Of a stretch of 64,000 nucleotides of DNA, positions 49,551 to 58,029 are shown piece after piece. The notes under the pieces are model-generated. The model was not told the origin of the DNA. It saw only the letters and a program-made list of their open reading frames with translations, and did not search any database. The position numbers were made by a program, and so were the translations under genes. Within the stretch, counting starts at the first letter, position 1. Every line of letters starts with the position of its first letter. This DNA comes from Bacteroidales bacterium (lineage in GTDB: Bacteria; Bacteroidota; Bacteroidia; Bacteroidales; UBA3824): positions 60,281 through 124,280 of the forward strand of contig JAFXUC010000124.1 in NCBI GenBank assembly GCA_017535325.1. Direction: 5' to 3'.

Positions 49551-50648
49551 ATGGCATACAACACTCTTTTGACGGCGGGCGATGCTATCGTAAAAATATT
49601 AACGCCTTGGGGCAACGGAACAGGCTTTCTTTTAGGCGATTACGAACTGATTGTTACCAACAGGCACGTCATTCAGGGCTGCCGACAGGTTATCATAATG
49701 TCGGAAAATTTTAAAAAGCGGACGGTTAAGGTTTTGTATGCCGACCCGCTTTACGACCTCGCCTTTTTGGAAATTCCAGAAGACGTGGCTATCGGCAGTC
49801 TGCAACTTGCTTTTGAGAATTATCAAATATCGCAGGGCGACCCGATTCTGGCTGTCGGACACCCGCTGAATCTCAATTACACAAACACAAAAGGCATCGT
49901 TTCAAAGGCTTCGCGTCTTATGGACGGAATCAATTACATTCAGACCGACGCGGCGATTAATCCCGGAAACTCAGGCGGTCCGCTTTTGACAAGCGAGGGT
50001 TTGGTAATCGGTGTCAACACTTTTATAATGGCGGCGGGACAAAACCTCGGTTTCGCGTTGCATTTTTCGTATTTGAGACAGACCTTGGAGGATTACAAAA
50101 AGGTAAAAAACGAATACGCCGTCCGCTGCTCGTCATGTACAAATCTTGTAACCGAAAGTGCGCTCAAAGGCGTATATTGTCCGTACTGCGGCGTTAAAAT
50201 GGACGAAGACGATTTCAAAGGCAAACTTTATCTTCCCGGTCATACGAGCCAAAAAATTGAAGAGATAATCAAGAAAATGGGTTACAATCTCAATATGGTG
50301 CGCGAGGGAAAATATGATTGGACTATTGAGGACGGAAATCTTAAAATCGCCATTACTCACCGTCCAGACATCAATTACGTTTCGGCAGAATGTATTCTTT
50401 GTAAAATTCCGACGGGAAAAATTCTCCGTGTTTACGAGTTTTTGTTAAGGCAAAACTACAAACTTCCGCGTATGATGTTCAGCGTTGAAAAAAGTTATGT
50501 CATAATGACAACTTCGTATATCAAAGATTCTGATTTTCATATAGATACAGGTTACGAACTGTTTTCAAAATACATCAACAACTGCCACCGCTACTGCGAC
50601 ATACTTATTGAGCGTTATTATTGTCAGCCGGCAGAAATTCAGGAGTAG
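49551..50648 (+). CDS. cytoplasmic trypsin-like serine protease with zinc ribbon and YbjN-like domain
   Basis: This 365-residue protein has a chymotrypsin-fold protease domain with a complete triad: His39 in VTNRHV, Asp69 in LYDLAFLE and Ser141 in NPGNSGGP. Unlike DegP/HtrA it has no signal peptide and no PDZ domain. A four-cysteine zinc ribbon follows (Cys193, Cys196, Cys210, Cys213), then a C-terminal domain of about 130 residues that resembles YbjN. The start is ATG 49551. It follows the YbjN-like gene by 2 bp. A cytoplasmic regulated protease is the best reading; the target is unknown. Confidence 0.8.
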   Translation: MAYNTLLTAGDAIVKILTPWGNGTGFLLGDYELIVTNRHVIQGCRQVIIMSENFKKRTVKVLYADPLYDLAFLEIPEDVAIGSLQLAFENYQISQGDPILAVGHPLNLNYTNTKGIVSKASRLMDGINYIQTDAAINPGNSGGPLLTSEGLVIGVNTFIMAAGQNLGFALHFSYLRQTLEDYKKVKNEYAVRCSSCTNLVTESALKGVYCPYCGVKMDEDDFKGKLYLPGHTSQKIEEIIKKMGYNLNMVREGKYDWTIEDGNLKIAITHRPDINYVSAECILCKIPTGKILRVYEFLLRQNYKLPRMMFSVEKSYVIMTTSYIKDSDFHIDTGYELFSKYINNCHRYCDILIERYYCQPAEIQE

Positions 50649-50651
50649 AAA

Positions 50652-51290
50652 ATGAGAAAATTTGTGGCGGTTTTTTGCGGCTGCGCTTTGGCGTTTTTTT
50701 CTGAGTGCGGTCAGCCTTCTCAAAATGCGGAAAGAGAGGTTTGTGATTCTTCGGTTTCTGTCAGCGGCAAAGTAAAGAAGGTCGATTATTTGGATTCTCA
50801 AAAAAGGGTTGTAAAATCCGACGGTTATTTTCTTGACACGACGACGGGAAACTGGCTGCTTTCGTCGGTTAACGAAATTTTTTACGCCCAAAACGGAAAA
50901 GTCGCAAAGGAAATAATTTCAGTGCCTGACCAGTATTTGAAAATCCGGCCTTTGGAGTTGGATTCTTTTGTCTATAACGACAGAGGTCTGAAAACCGAGT
51001 CGGTGCATTTGGTTTCTGGCGTTTCAGGCAGGTGGAAGGGCGTGTCAAGACACGTTTTTAAATATTTGAAAGACGATTCGTTGGTCTTTTCGGAGTCGGT
51101 GTTTTTTTGGGACGCTGAGCAAAAAAAATGGATTGTCTCCAAAGAGGATTATTACAGTTACGATTCTTTGAGACGGGTTGCTTCGCTTTTGACGTATTCG
51201 CTTGACAAATACGACACTTCAAAAGTGGAAAAAAACTTTCAGGAGTTTTTTTATCCGGACGAAAAATTATTACCTTTGCCGGAAAATTAA
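50652..51290 (+). CDS. hypothetical lipoprotein
   Basis: This 212-residue protein has a signal peptide and an atypical lipobox (FSEC, residue 19). The mature part is made of short repeated beta units containing YNDRG-like and DSLRRVAS-like turns, reminiscent of DUF3836-type or YD-like repeat proteins. No enzyme motif is seen. It starts 3 bp after the protease gene and precedes a HAD phosphatase by 11 bp. Confidence 0.65.
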   Translation: MRKFVAVFCGCALAFFSECGQPSQNAEREVCDSSVSVSGKVKKVDYLDSQKRVVKSDGYFLDTTTGNWLLSSVNEIFYAQNGKVAKEIISVPDQYLKIRPLELDSFVYNDRGLKTESVHLVSGVSGRWKGVSRHVFKYLKDDSLVFSESVFFWDAEQKKWIVSKEDYYSYDSLRRVASLLTYSLDKYDTSKVEKNFQEFFYPDEKLLPLPEN

Positions 51291-51301
51291 AAGAGAAAAA
51301 A

Positions 51302-51946
51302 ATGAATTTTGACGCGGTAATTTTTGATATGGACGGCGTTTTGATAGACTCCGAACCGTTTTGGCACAGCATTGAAAAAGAGATTTTTTTGCGTGAGGGC
51401 GTTACGATAACAGAAGAAATGTGCGTTGCGGCTCAGGGCAAAAAGTCAGAACACGTGATTGACACTTGGAAAGAGATGTTTCCGTCCCTGAAACTTTCGT
51501 CGCATGAATACGCTTTGGAAATCGAAAAAGAGGTGAAAAACAAAATTGCTCAGGAAGGCAAACCGATTGACGGAGTGATTTTTGCGCTTGATTTTTTTAA
51601 GAAATCGGGGTTGAAAACAGCGGTGGCTTCGTCAAGTAAATATCACTTGATAGATACTGTTTTGGATAAACTCGGCATAAGAAAGTATTTTGACGCGGTG
51701 CACTCGTCCGAAGACGAAAAATTCGGCAAGCCTATGCCTGACGTTTTTCTCTCAGCGGCAAAAAAACTCGGCGTAGAGCCGGAAAAATGCCTTGTTATAG
51801 AGGATTCTGCTAACGGTGTTTTGGCTGGTAAACGCGCCAAGATGACTGTTGTCGCCGTGCCGAATGAAAGGGATTTTTCTTCAAAGGATTTTGATATTGC
51901 GGATTATAAAATCCGTTCGTTGAACCAGATTAATAAAATTTTTTAA
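51302..51946 (+). CDS. HAD-superfamily sugar-phosphate phosphatase
   Basis: This 214-residue protein has the nucleophile motif VIFDMDGVLIDSE (residues 6-18), motif II in TAVASSSK, the motif III lysine in FGKPMPDVF, and motif IV in CLVIEDSANGVLAG. This matches the beta-phosphoglucomutase-like / 2-deoxyglucose-6-phosphatase group, with a helical cap. It is followed by tatA after 4 bp. Confidence 0.88.
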   Translation: MNFDAVIFDMDGVLIDSEPFWHSIEKEIFLREGVTITEEMCVAAQGKKSEHVIDTWKEMFPSLKLSSHEYALEIEKEVKNKIAQEGKPIDGVIFALDFFKKSGLKTAVASSSKYHLIDTVLDKLGIRKYFDAVHSSEDEKFGKPMPDVFLSAAKKLGVEPEKCLVIEDSANGVLAGKRAKMTVVAVPNERDFSSKDFDIADYKIRSLNQINKIF

Positions 51947-51950
51947 CAAT

Positions 51951-52163
51951 ATGATTTTACTCGGAATTATCGGAACGCAGGAGATTATTTTTATCCTGAT
52001 AATAATTTTGGTGCTTTTCGGCGCGAAAAAAATTCCCGAACTCATGCGCGGTCTCGGCAAGGGCGTAAAAGAGTTCAAAGACGGCATGAACGGTCTTGAC
52101 GGAAATGCCAAAGACACCGAAAAACAGCCGTCAGAGGACAAAAAAACAACTTCCGAAAACTGA
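51951..52163 (+). CDS. tatA: twin-arginine translocase subunit TatA
   Basis: This 70-residue protein has one N-terminal membrane helix, the typical hinge LFGAKKIPELMRGLGKG and an amphipathic helix followed by a charged tail. It forms the pore of the Tat system that exports folded proteins. Its stop overlaps the tatC start (TGATG). Confidence 0.94.
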   Translation: MILLGIIGTQEIIFILIIILVLFGAKKIPELMRGLGKGVKEFKDGMNGLDGNAKDTEKQPSEDKKTTSEN

Positions 52164-52918
52164 TGGAAAAGCAGGAGGGCGGAACGTTTTGGGAACATTT
52201 GGACGTGTTGAGGTGGGCTTTGATACGTTCTATTGCTGTTTTGAGCGTTTTGGCGGTAGTGATATTCAGTTTCAAGGAGTTTCTTTTTGACGGGATAATT
52301 TTTGCCCCGTCAAGGGAGGATTTTATCCTTTTTAGACTCTTTCAGGATATGGAAATAAAACCTGTAACTATCATCAATACAAAACTTTCCGCACAACTTT
52401 TCATACATTTGAGTACTTCGTTTTATTTTGCGCTGATAGTCGGATTTCCGTATATTTTGGGCGAAGTGTGGTTTTTCTTGAAGCCGGCTCTTTATGAAAA
52501 TGAAAAAAAGATGACGGTTAAGGCGTTGGTTTTTATGACGTTGCTGTTTTATACGGGAGTTTTGGTTTCGTACTTTTTGATTTTTCCCTTATCTGTAAAC
52601 TTTCTGGCGAGTTATCAAGTTGCCGCTCAGGTTGATAATCTTGTTGACCTTGACAGTTATATTGATACGTTAATCAGTTTGACACTCTCGCTCGGTGCTG
52701 TTTTTGAGTTGCCTGTTTTGGCGTATTTTCTCTCAAAAATCGGAATCCTGTCGTATAATTTTATGAAAAACCACCGCAAACACGCTTTTGTTTTTGTGCT
52801 GTTTTTGGCAGCAATTATTACTCCCGGAACGGATATTTTTACGATGCTCTTAACCGCGTTGCCGTTGCAATTTGTTTACGAACTGAGTGTTATGATTGTT
52901 AAGAGAAACGAAAAATGA
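52163..52918 (+). CDS. tatC: twin-arginine translocase subunit TatC
   Basis: This 251-residue protein has six membrane helices. The N-terminal block FWEHLDVLRWALIRS, the cytoplasmic segment FPYILGEVWFFLKPALYENE and the later FELPVLAYFLSKIGI are typical TatC landmarks. It recognises twin-arginine signal peptides. No TatB is seen, as is common in Bacteroidota. A structured repeat follows. Confidence 0.95.
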   Translation: MEKQEGGTFWEHLDVLRWALIRSIAVLSVLAVVIFSFKEFLFDGIIFAPSREDFILFRLFQDMEIKPVTIINTKLSAQLFIHLSTSFYFALIVGFPYILGEVWFFLKPALYENEKKMTVKALVFMTLLFYTGVLVSYFLIFPLSVNFLASYQVAAQVDNLVDLDSYIDTLISLTLSLGAVFELPVLAYFLSKIGILSYNFMKNHRKHAFVFVLFLAAIITPGTDIFTMLLTALPLQFVYELSVMIVKRNEK

Positions 52919-52949
52919 TGTTAAATTGTGATGCAAATAAAACCGCATT

Positions 52950-53072
52950 GTACCAGGGGTTCACACCCCCGTCTATTATGTTTCGTCCTTTCAGGACTTG
53001 GTTTCATATTGCTTTCGGAAACCAAACCCCGAAGGGGTGATATATAATAGCCGTGGGTGTAAACCTACGGTA
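52950..53072. repeat. cloverleaf-like structured element (outer stem plus three hairpins)
   Basis: The outer arms at 52951-52979 and 53044-53072 can pair at 23 of 29 positions. Between them are three perfect hairpins in a row: GTCCT-TTC-AGGAC (52985-52997), TTGGTTTC with GAAACCAA (52998-53025), and CCCC-GAA-GGGG (53027-53037). There is no plausible coding sequence. It is not a tRNA: stem lengths and the conserved loop bases do not fit. It resembles intergenic repeats of Bacteroidota with an ACCCCGAAGGGGTG core. It could be a REP-type mobile repeat or an RNA element between tatC and the convergent caspase-like gene. Confidence 0.7.
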
Positions 53073-53109
53073 ACATTAATTCGTTTGATTTTTTCCCTTT
53101 TTATCCGTA

Positions 53110-54804
53110 TTATTTCAATCCCAAACTCTGCCAAGTGTTTACCATTGACTGCGAGGGAATCACCATCGGCACTTGTAATTTATTGTTTATCACTACCGAC
53201 TGACGTTTTACCTGCTTGATGACATATTCAGATAGTTCACCGAGGGTTGTGTTGCCACTTGTTTCTTGAAGTTTTTTCAAAAGGTAATACGTGAACAGCC
53301 CGTGTCCTTTCGATTCGTTTTGATGTGCGGTTTCGTCGCCCTGCGCCGCAGAAAATACCACAAGGTTGCCTTGCGGAACATCGTTTTTTACCTTGATTGC
53401 AACACCGCGTGCCGAGGTCAGCATTTGGTCTTCACGTTTTGCGCCGCTGAAACAAGCGTCTATGAAAACAACCGCCGATTTTGGTTTCATTTCCGAAATC
53501 TGCGAATAAAACTTTGCAAGGCTGTAACCCGTTGTTGAAACGCTGTTGGCGTTGCCGTCGATAGGCAATAAGTACGCCGAATTATTCTTTTCATCGGGGA
53601 CACCGTGTCCGGCATAATAGATGATGAGTTTTGCCTCGTTGTCGTATGCTTTTGAAATATCCTTCATTTTTTCAACGGCGGCAATGATGTTGCCGAAAGT
53701 TGCATCTTCGTAAACAAAAATGTGGTTTTCGGGCAGGGCAAGCGTTTTTTGACAATATTCCTTGAAGATTCTGCCGTCGTTAAGGGCATACGGTACGGGG
53801 GCTTCGGGGTAGTTTTCGTTGGAAATTATGAATGCAAACGTCGTCGAGTTCGGATTGCTTTTATTGGTCGGAATATCCTTGTCAACGTCCGAATTTGGTG
53901 CGGGATAGCGCGAAACGGCAGGTCCGCCGAGCGTTTTTTTGTTGTTTATGCCGCCGCCTTCGGCAATCTGAATCTCGTCGGCGTTTTTCAACGGATTTTT
54001 TATCAGTTTTACTTCGCCGTCTTTTTTAACGGTGGCAACACCGTTGGCAAACGTTCCCGCCTCGTCGTATTGGCAAGCGATAACTTCTTTTCCGTTTGCA
54101 CAATAGCCCCATTTACCGTTTTGTTTGACAATATATAAGTCCTCATTTGCGTTGATTACAGTGTCGTAATTACAGTTAGCACCTTTTTTGCCTGATAAGT
54201 CGTATGCACCCTTTTTACCTGAATTATTTTCAACCATAATTATTCCACACCATTGATAAACGTTTACATTATAATACTCAAAAGGTACAAGTTCATTATT
54301 CTCAACAGTTAATAGACCCCATTTGTCATTCTGATTTTTTGCTCTTACATAAAGATCGTATTCGTGTAAATCTTTGTAAATACACGGAATAATTTCGTTG
54401 CCATTTTTATCAGCCAAACCTTGCAGTTCATTATCATACACATAAAAATATCCATCACTATTATTATAATATAAACGTGTATAAATATTATTGAAATTAA
54501 CATATTTCTTTTCCTTTATGATATAACATTCCGTTTTCTCATTGTTAAAAGCACAAATTATATTATAACTAACGTATGTTTTAGTATATTTACAAGGAAA
54601 AATAATATTACCTTGGGATGTATATACACCCTTTAATCCATCTTCATTCGTTACTTCAACACCTTCTTTATTACACCATACAAAACTAAAACAACATGGA
54701 ACTATTAACTTTCCTGTCGTTGTATATACACCGTACTTATAATCATCGGTTCTAACTTTAATTAAATTTCCCTGTATTTCTATTTCACTATAATATTTCC
54801 CCAA
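53110..54804 (-). CDS. WG-repeat caspase-like (C14) cysteine protease
   Basis: This 564-residue cytoplasmic protein has WG/KWG-type beta repeats at residues 1-270 (for example KWGLLTVENNELVPFEYYN, KWGYCANGKEVIACQYD), a linker, then a metacaspase-like domain (322-555). The catalytic dyad is intact: His400 in IIYYAGHG and Cys451 in FIDACFSG. The reading frame has no ATG near its 5' end. It begins at a TTG, and an in-frame ATG just upstream is followed by TAG and TGA, so the start may be decayed or non-canonical. A 17-bp direct repeat with one mismatch (54802-54818 and 54824-54840) covers this start. The gene is downstream of the phage-tail operon in the same direction, behind a terminator. Confidence 0.82.
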   Translation of the reverse strand: MGKYYSEIEIQGNLIKVRTDDYKYGVYTTTGKLIVPCCFSFVWCNKEGVEVTNEDGLKGVYTSQGNIIFPCKYTKTYVSYNIICAFNNEKTECYIIKEKKYVNFNNIYTRLYYNNSDGYFYVYDNELQGLADKNGNEIIPCIYKDLHEYDLYVRAKNQNDKWGLLTVENNELVPFEYYNVNVYQWCGIIMVENNSGKKGAYDLSGKKGANCNYDTVINANEDLYIVKQNGKWGYCANGKEVIACQYDEAGTFANGVATVKKDGEVKLIKNPLKNADEIQIAEGGGINNKKTLGGPAVSRYPAPNSDVDKDIPTNKSNPNSTTFAFIISNENYPEAPVPYALNDGRIFKEYCQKTLALPENHIFVYEDATFGNIIAAVEKMKDISKAYDNEAKLIIYYAGHGVPDEKNNSAYLLPIDGNANSVSTTGYSLAKFYSQISEMKPKSAVVFIDACFSGAKREDQMLTSARGVAIKVKNDVPQGNLVVFSAAQGDETAHQNESKGHGLFTYYLLKKLQETSGNTTLGELSEYVIKQVKRQSVVINNKLQVPMVIPSQSMVNTWQSLGLK

Positions 54805-54841
54805 AATTCAATCCTACATTTTTCAAAATTCAAACCTACAA

Positions 54842-54874
54842 AAAAGCGGTAATCGCATTGCGACAACCGCTTTT
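54842..54874 (-). terminator. terminator at the end of the tail operon
   Basis: Stem AAAAGCGGT with ACCGCTTTT and an inner partly paired segment. On the minus strand it is followed by a T run. It separates the last fibre-like gene from the caspase-like gene. Confidence 0.75.
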
Positions 54875-54892
54875 AAATTACGAGATCTTCTA

Positions 54893-56143
54893 TTAATAAA
54901 TAACTGGTGATGAGGGAAGATGTTGCCAAGAACTTGGTTGTCCTATCGTCATTGTTTTGTTTGCCGTTTTAATTTTTGCAATGAACCCTGGTATTTTTGC
55001 AATGGTATAATAATGACCGTCTTTTTTAAACGCTCCCATGTTAGTACTACAAACATACATTTCTATCCCGTTACATACAAGAGTAGATGTATTAATAAAC
55101 TCTGAACCAAATTTTACGGTTATACACTCCCCGTCTTTTGAAACGGCTGTAAAAGAATCGTCTTCAATTTGTGATACTGTATATAAATATAATTCATAAG
55201 ATCCAGTTTCTCTATTGAGAATTTCCCGTGATACGACATCACCCGAAGTCATTACCTCTTTTGATACTCCGTATACTACAGCACGATTATCACAACTATG
55301 ACAACATATTGCTTTATTCCAAAGCGGAGAATGATAAAGTTTGTACACACCTTTTGTCAAAATGACATCTTCTGTAAAAGGGAGATCCTCTGTTTGTTCA
55401 ATATATTCATCATATTCCTGTAACAAAATTTCTTCTCCTGCTACCCTCTCATAGTCAAAGCCTCTTGTATACTTTTCGTTTGTCTGACCGTTATATTTTA
55501 CGATTTCGCCGTCGGATGCGTCGGTATATGCATCTAAGTCATCTACAAGTTTCATAAACTTTCCTTTCGGAACTGACTGCATAATCTCCGTTTTGAGACT
55601 CTCCAACAATCCCGTCAAAGTCTTTTTGTCGGTGATTCCCTGCAAGAAACTTTCAATCTCCTGCCAACGGTTAATCGTTTCGTCTGACGCATCAGCACTT
55701 TCAAGAAACGCTTTTACTTTCGAGACGAAAGCATAAACAGTCGCGTAACTGCCGCTTAACGCCGAAAAACGCTCCGCAAGTTCGCTCACCGTTTCACCGT
55801 CCTGCTTGCCGAGTATCGTGAGAATTTTTGCAACGGCATCACCGTTTTTCTCGGCGTTATTGGCTGCATCGGCGATGTCTTCTTCCGCGTCTTCAATGCG
55901 CTTGGTGAGGTCTTGAATCACGGTCTTGTTTACCGTGCCGTCTTCATTACGGACTACTTCCAAAACGCCTTCAGTTTCTTTGGCGAATTTTTCAAGCGCA
56001 GTTTTGTCCGCCTTGTTGTTAATGATTTCGTCGTCCTTGTGGACGTAACTCTCGAAAACGTCTGCAAAGTCGTCTTCGGTCGGGTACATGCCCTTCAAAA
56101 AACGCTTTTTGAGGACTTCCCTGTCTTTTTTAATTCCTGACAT
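54893..56143 (-). CDS. tail-fibre-like structural protein
   Basis: This 416-residue protein starts with a short conserved-looking segment (KDREVLKKRFLKGMYPTEDDFADVF) that resembles N-terminal modules of Bacteroidota phage fibre and structural proteins. A helical coiled-coil stalk follows (about residues 40-200), then a beta-rich C-terminal domain (220-416) with several cysteines. It is the last gene of the tail operon. I infer a fibre or receptor-binding role from position and layout. Confidence 0.55.
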   Translation of the reverse strand: MSGIKKDREVLKKRFLKGMYPTEDDFADVFESYVHKDDEIINNKADKTALEKFAKETEGVLEVVRNEDGTVNKTVIQDLTKRIEDAEEDIADAANNAEKNGDAVAKILTILGKQDGETVSELAERFSALSGSYATVYAFVSKVKAFLESADASDETINRWQEIESFLQGITDKKTLTGLLESLKTEIMQSVPKGKFMKLVDDLDAYTDASDGEIVKYNGQTNEKYTRGFDYERVAGEEILLQEYDEYIEQTEDLPFTEDVILTKGVYKLYHSPLWNKAICCHSCDNRAVVYGVSKEVMTSGDVVSREILNRETGSYELYLYTVSQIEDDSFTAVSKDGECITVKFGSEFINTSTLVCNGIEMYVCSTNMGAFKKDGHYYTIAKIPGFIAKIKTANKTMTIGQPSSWQHLPSSPVIY

Positions 56144-56169
56144 AATTGTTATATATTTAAATGGTTAAA

Positions 56170-57483
56170 CTATAATTTCATAATAAAACAAAGTGCGTAA
56201 TAAGGTGGAACTGTTGTTACAGTAAACGGCGTGCCACTACCTTTTTCATTAATTTTGAACTTACATGAGTTGTGCCCTCGCCAATATTGCTTTCTATGAT
56301 TCATATTTGGTTCGTCTTCTCCTATTTTATCTAAATCTTTACCATCCGATGAGTCCGCCGAACCGTTTGGATAACCATTCGTATTACTGGGCTGAATAAT
56401 ATCTACTATATCCGTTTCATAACTATCGCAGTGCATCGAATGTGAGTGCTTTGGCATATTAGCAGTTGTCAGTGTAATAGTACGTTGTTTAGAACCGCCT
56501 TGGGCATTTACGTATTCATCTATTATCGGTTCGCCAGTTAATACAATATTGCCGGTTTTAAGCACTCCTCTGGCTCCTAATATAAAACGCCCTGTCAAAT
56601 CTGGTGTGCCATTATTACCATCACACAATACCCAGCCTGACGGAATGTAGTCATAATACCCGCTCCACATAACAATAATTCCTTTCGGTGCGCCGTTAAT
56701 CGCTTCTATTTGCTTGCTTAACGTCTTTATGGACTCCTCGTTTGTATTAATACGCTTAGATAATCCGTCATCAGCCGACTTCCTTGCCAATTCTTCGGAA
56801 TTAATACGGGTTGATAATCCGTCATCTGCTGACTTTCTTGCTGATTCTTCGGAATTAATACGGTTCGATAATCCGTCATCCGCTGACTTCCTTGCCGATG
56901 CCTCTGCATTATCCGCTGACTTCCTTGCCGATGCCTCAGTGTTAATCTCGTTTGTAATATTCTTTGAAACTGACTCGCTGAAATTATCCAATCTGTTTGA
57001 AACATCATTTAGAGAGTTCTTTAATGAGTTTTCAACCTTATCAATCAGCGAATATAACTCCAAGTTGGTTATACCTTTGAGCGTCGAGAACTGCGACCAC
57101 GGCAGACTACCTGACGAACTGTCCGCCAAATACCTGACCGTATATGCTTTCGGATATTCAGTGCCGTCGGCGGTAACGGTTTCATCGGTCTCCGTGATGC
57201 GGCAAAAGTTGCCGCCAGACTGATAAGGATGATACAAAATTTCTCCGGTGAGCGGATTTTCGTCGTTTACCATAAAAACATAACCTTCGGAACGGTAGCC
57301 GTTTGCCAAAAGTTTGCAGCCAGTAAGAATCAGCCTTGGACAACCGGAAACAAGTGCTATGACGGCAAGTTTTTTTGTATTGGACTGCAATGCTGCCAGA
57401 GTTTCGCAGTCAATAGGAAAAGCATCGTTTTCCATACTGCAAAAATTGCCGTAAACCATATTTTTTGAAAAATCTTTCTCCAT
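56170..57483 (-). CDS. tail fibre protein with 18-residue repeats and tail-collar domain
   Basis: This 437-residue protein has an N-terminal attachment domain (1-130), then a coiled-coil stalk containing an 18-residue repeat with the core ARKSADDGLSNRIN repeated about three and a half times (roughly residues 182-245). The C-terminal part has a phage tail-collar motif, YIPSGWVLCDGNNGTPDLTG (near residue 285), and ends VPPYYALCFIMKL, as microcystin-dependent/collar fibres do. It should bind the cell-surface receptor. It lies 6 bp after the gpI-like gene. Confidence 0.82.
   Translation of the reverse strand: MEKDFSKNMVYGNFCSMENDAFPIDCETLAALQSNTKKLAVIALVSGCPRLILTGCKLLANGYRSEGYVFMVNDENPLTGEILYHPYQSGGNFCRITETDETVTADGTEYPKAYTVRYLADSSSGSLPWSQFSTLKGITNLELYSLIDKVENSLKNSLNDVSNRLDNFSESVSKNITNEINTEASARKSADNAEASARKSADDGLSNRINSEESARKSADDGLSTRINSEELARKSADDGLSKRINTNEESIKTLSKQIEAINGAPKGIIVMWSGYYDYIPSGWVLCDGNNGTPDLTGRFILGARGVLKTGNIVLTGEPIIDEYVNAQGGSKQRTITLTTANMPKHSHSMHCDSYETDIVDIIQPSNTNGYPNGSADSSDGKDLDKIGEDEPNMNHRKQYWRGHNSCKFKINEKGSGTPFTVTTVPPYYALCFIMKL
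56745..56940 (-). repeat. 54-bp tandem repeat in the tail-fibre gene
   Basis: TAATCCGTCATC begins at 56761, 56815 and 56869, an exact period of 54 bp (18 codons), with a degenerate further half unit. Repeat-number changes would keep the frame and alter stalk length. Confidence 0.85.
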
Positions 57484-57489
57484 CGTTTT

Positions 57490-58029
57490 TTAGTTTTTAG
57501 TGTTTCTAAATTGCAGTTCCCATGCTTTGCCCTGCGTTTTGTAATAATTTGTAACCGCCACGAGTTCGTCTTGTACGTTTTTTATATCGGCTATCTCGTA
57601 TGGCTCAACGATAAATGCTGGCCACTCACGGCTGTTGACACCGCGCTTGTTTAGTATCACCTGACCGTAAGTTCCCCGTCGTTTCGGCTTGTCGTAGATA
57701 ATTTCTACGCCGCGACGGTAGATTATATAGGGCGGACTTTCAGGTCTCTCGCTGTCCAAAACCAAAATGCGGCGTTTGTACTTCAAATTATGAATCTCCT
57801 TTCTGTCGCCGAAAATGTAATTAAGACAGTATTCCAAGCGGCATTTCTGACCGTTGTATTTCAGCCGTTGCAAAACGTCCCGGCGGTATTCAGAAAGAAT
57901 GTTAAGCAACTTTTCAAACGGTTTTACAAGTACGCTCAAAACCTCTATAATGCGGCTTTGGCGCAGTTTTACCGGCAAAAGCAATGCGCACAGTTTCGCA
58001 AAATCAATTCTCAAAAGTTTCTCATTCAT
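57490..58029 (-). CDS. phage tail protein I-like baseplate component
   Basis: This 179-residue basic protein has the position of gpI (between gpJ and the fibre) and a comparable size. The start overlaps the end of the gpJ-like gene by 8 bp. The N-terminal region is helical (LLPVKLRQSRIIEVLSVLVKP). Sequence similarity to classical gpI is weak to the eye, so the call rests mainly on gene order. Confidence 0.6.
   Translation of the reverse strand: MNEKLLRIDFAKLCALLLPVKLRQSRIIEVLSVLVKPFEKLLNILSEYRRDVLQRLKYNGQKCRLEYCLNYIFGDRKEIHNLKYKRRILVLDSERPESPPYIIYRRGVEIIYDKPKRRGTYGQVILNKRGVNSREWPAFIVEPYEIADIKNVQDELVAVTNYYKTQGKAWELQFRNTKN

Noticed and set aside
52950..53072. Cloverleaf-shaped element as a tRNA or tmRNA.
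   Set aside because: Stem lengths, loop sizes and the conserved T-loop and D-loop bases do not match; there is no anticodon arm in the right place.
56745..56940. Regular 54-bp repeats suggested a CRISPR array or non-coding satellite.
   Set aside because: The repeats are in frame within a fibre gene, have no unique spacers and encode a coiled-coil stalk.
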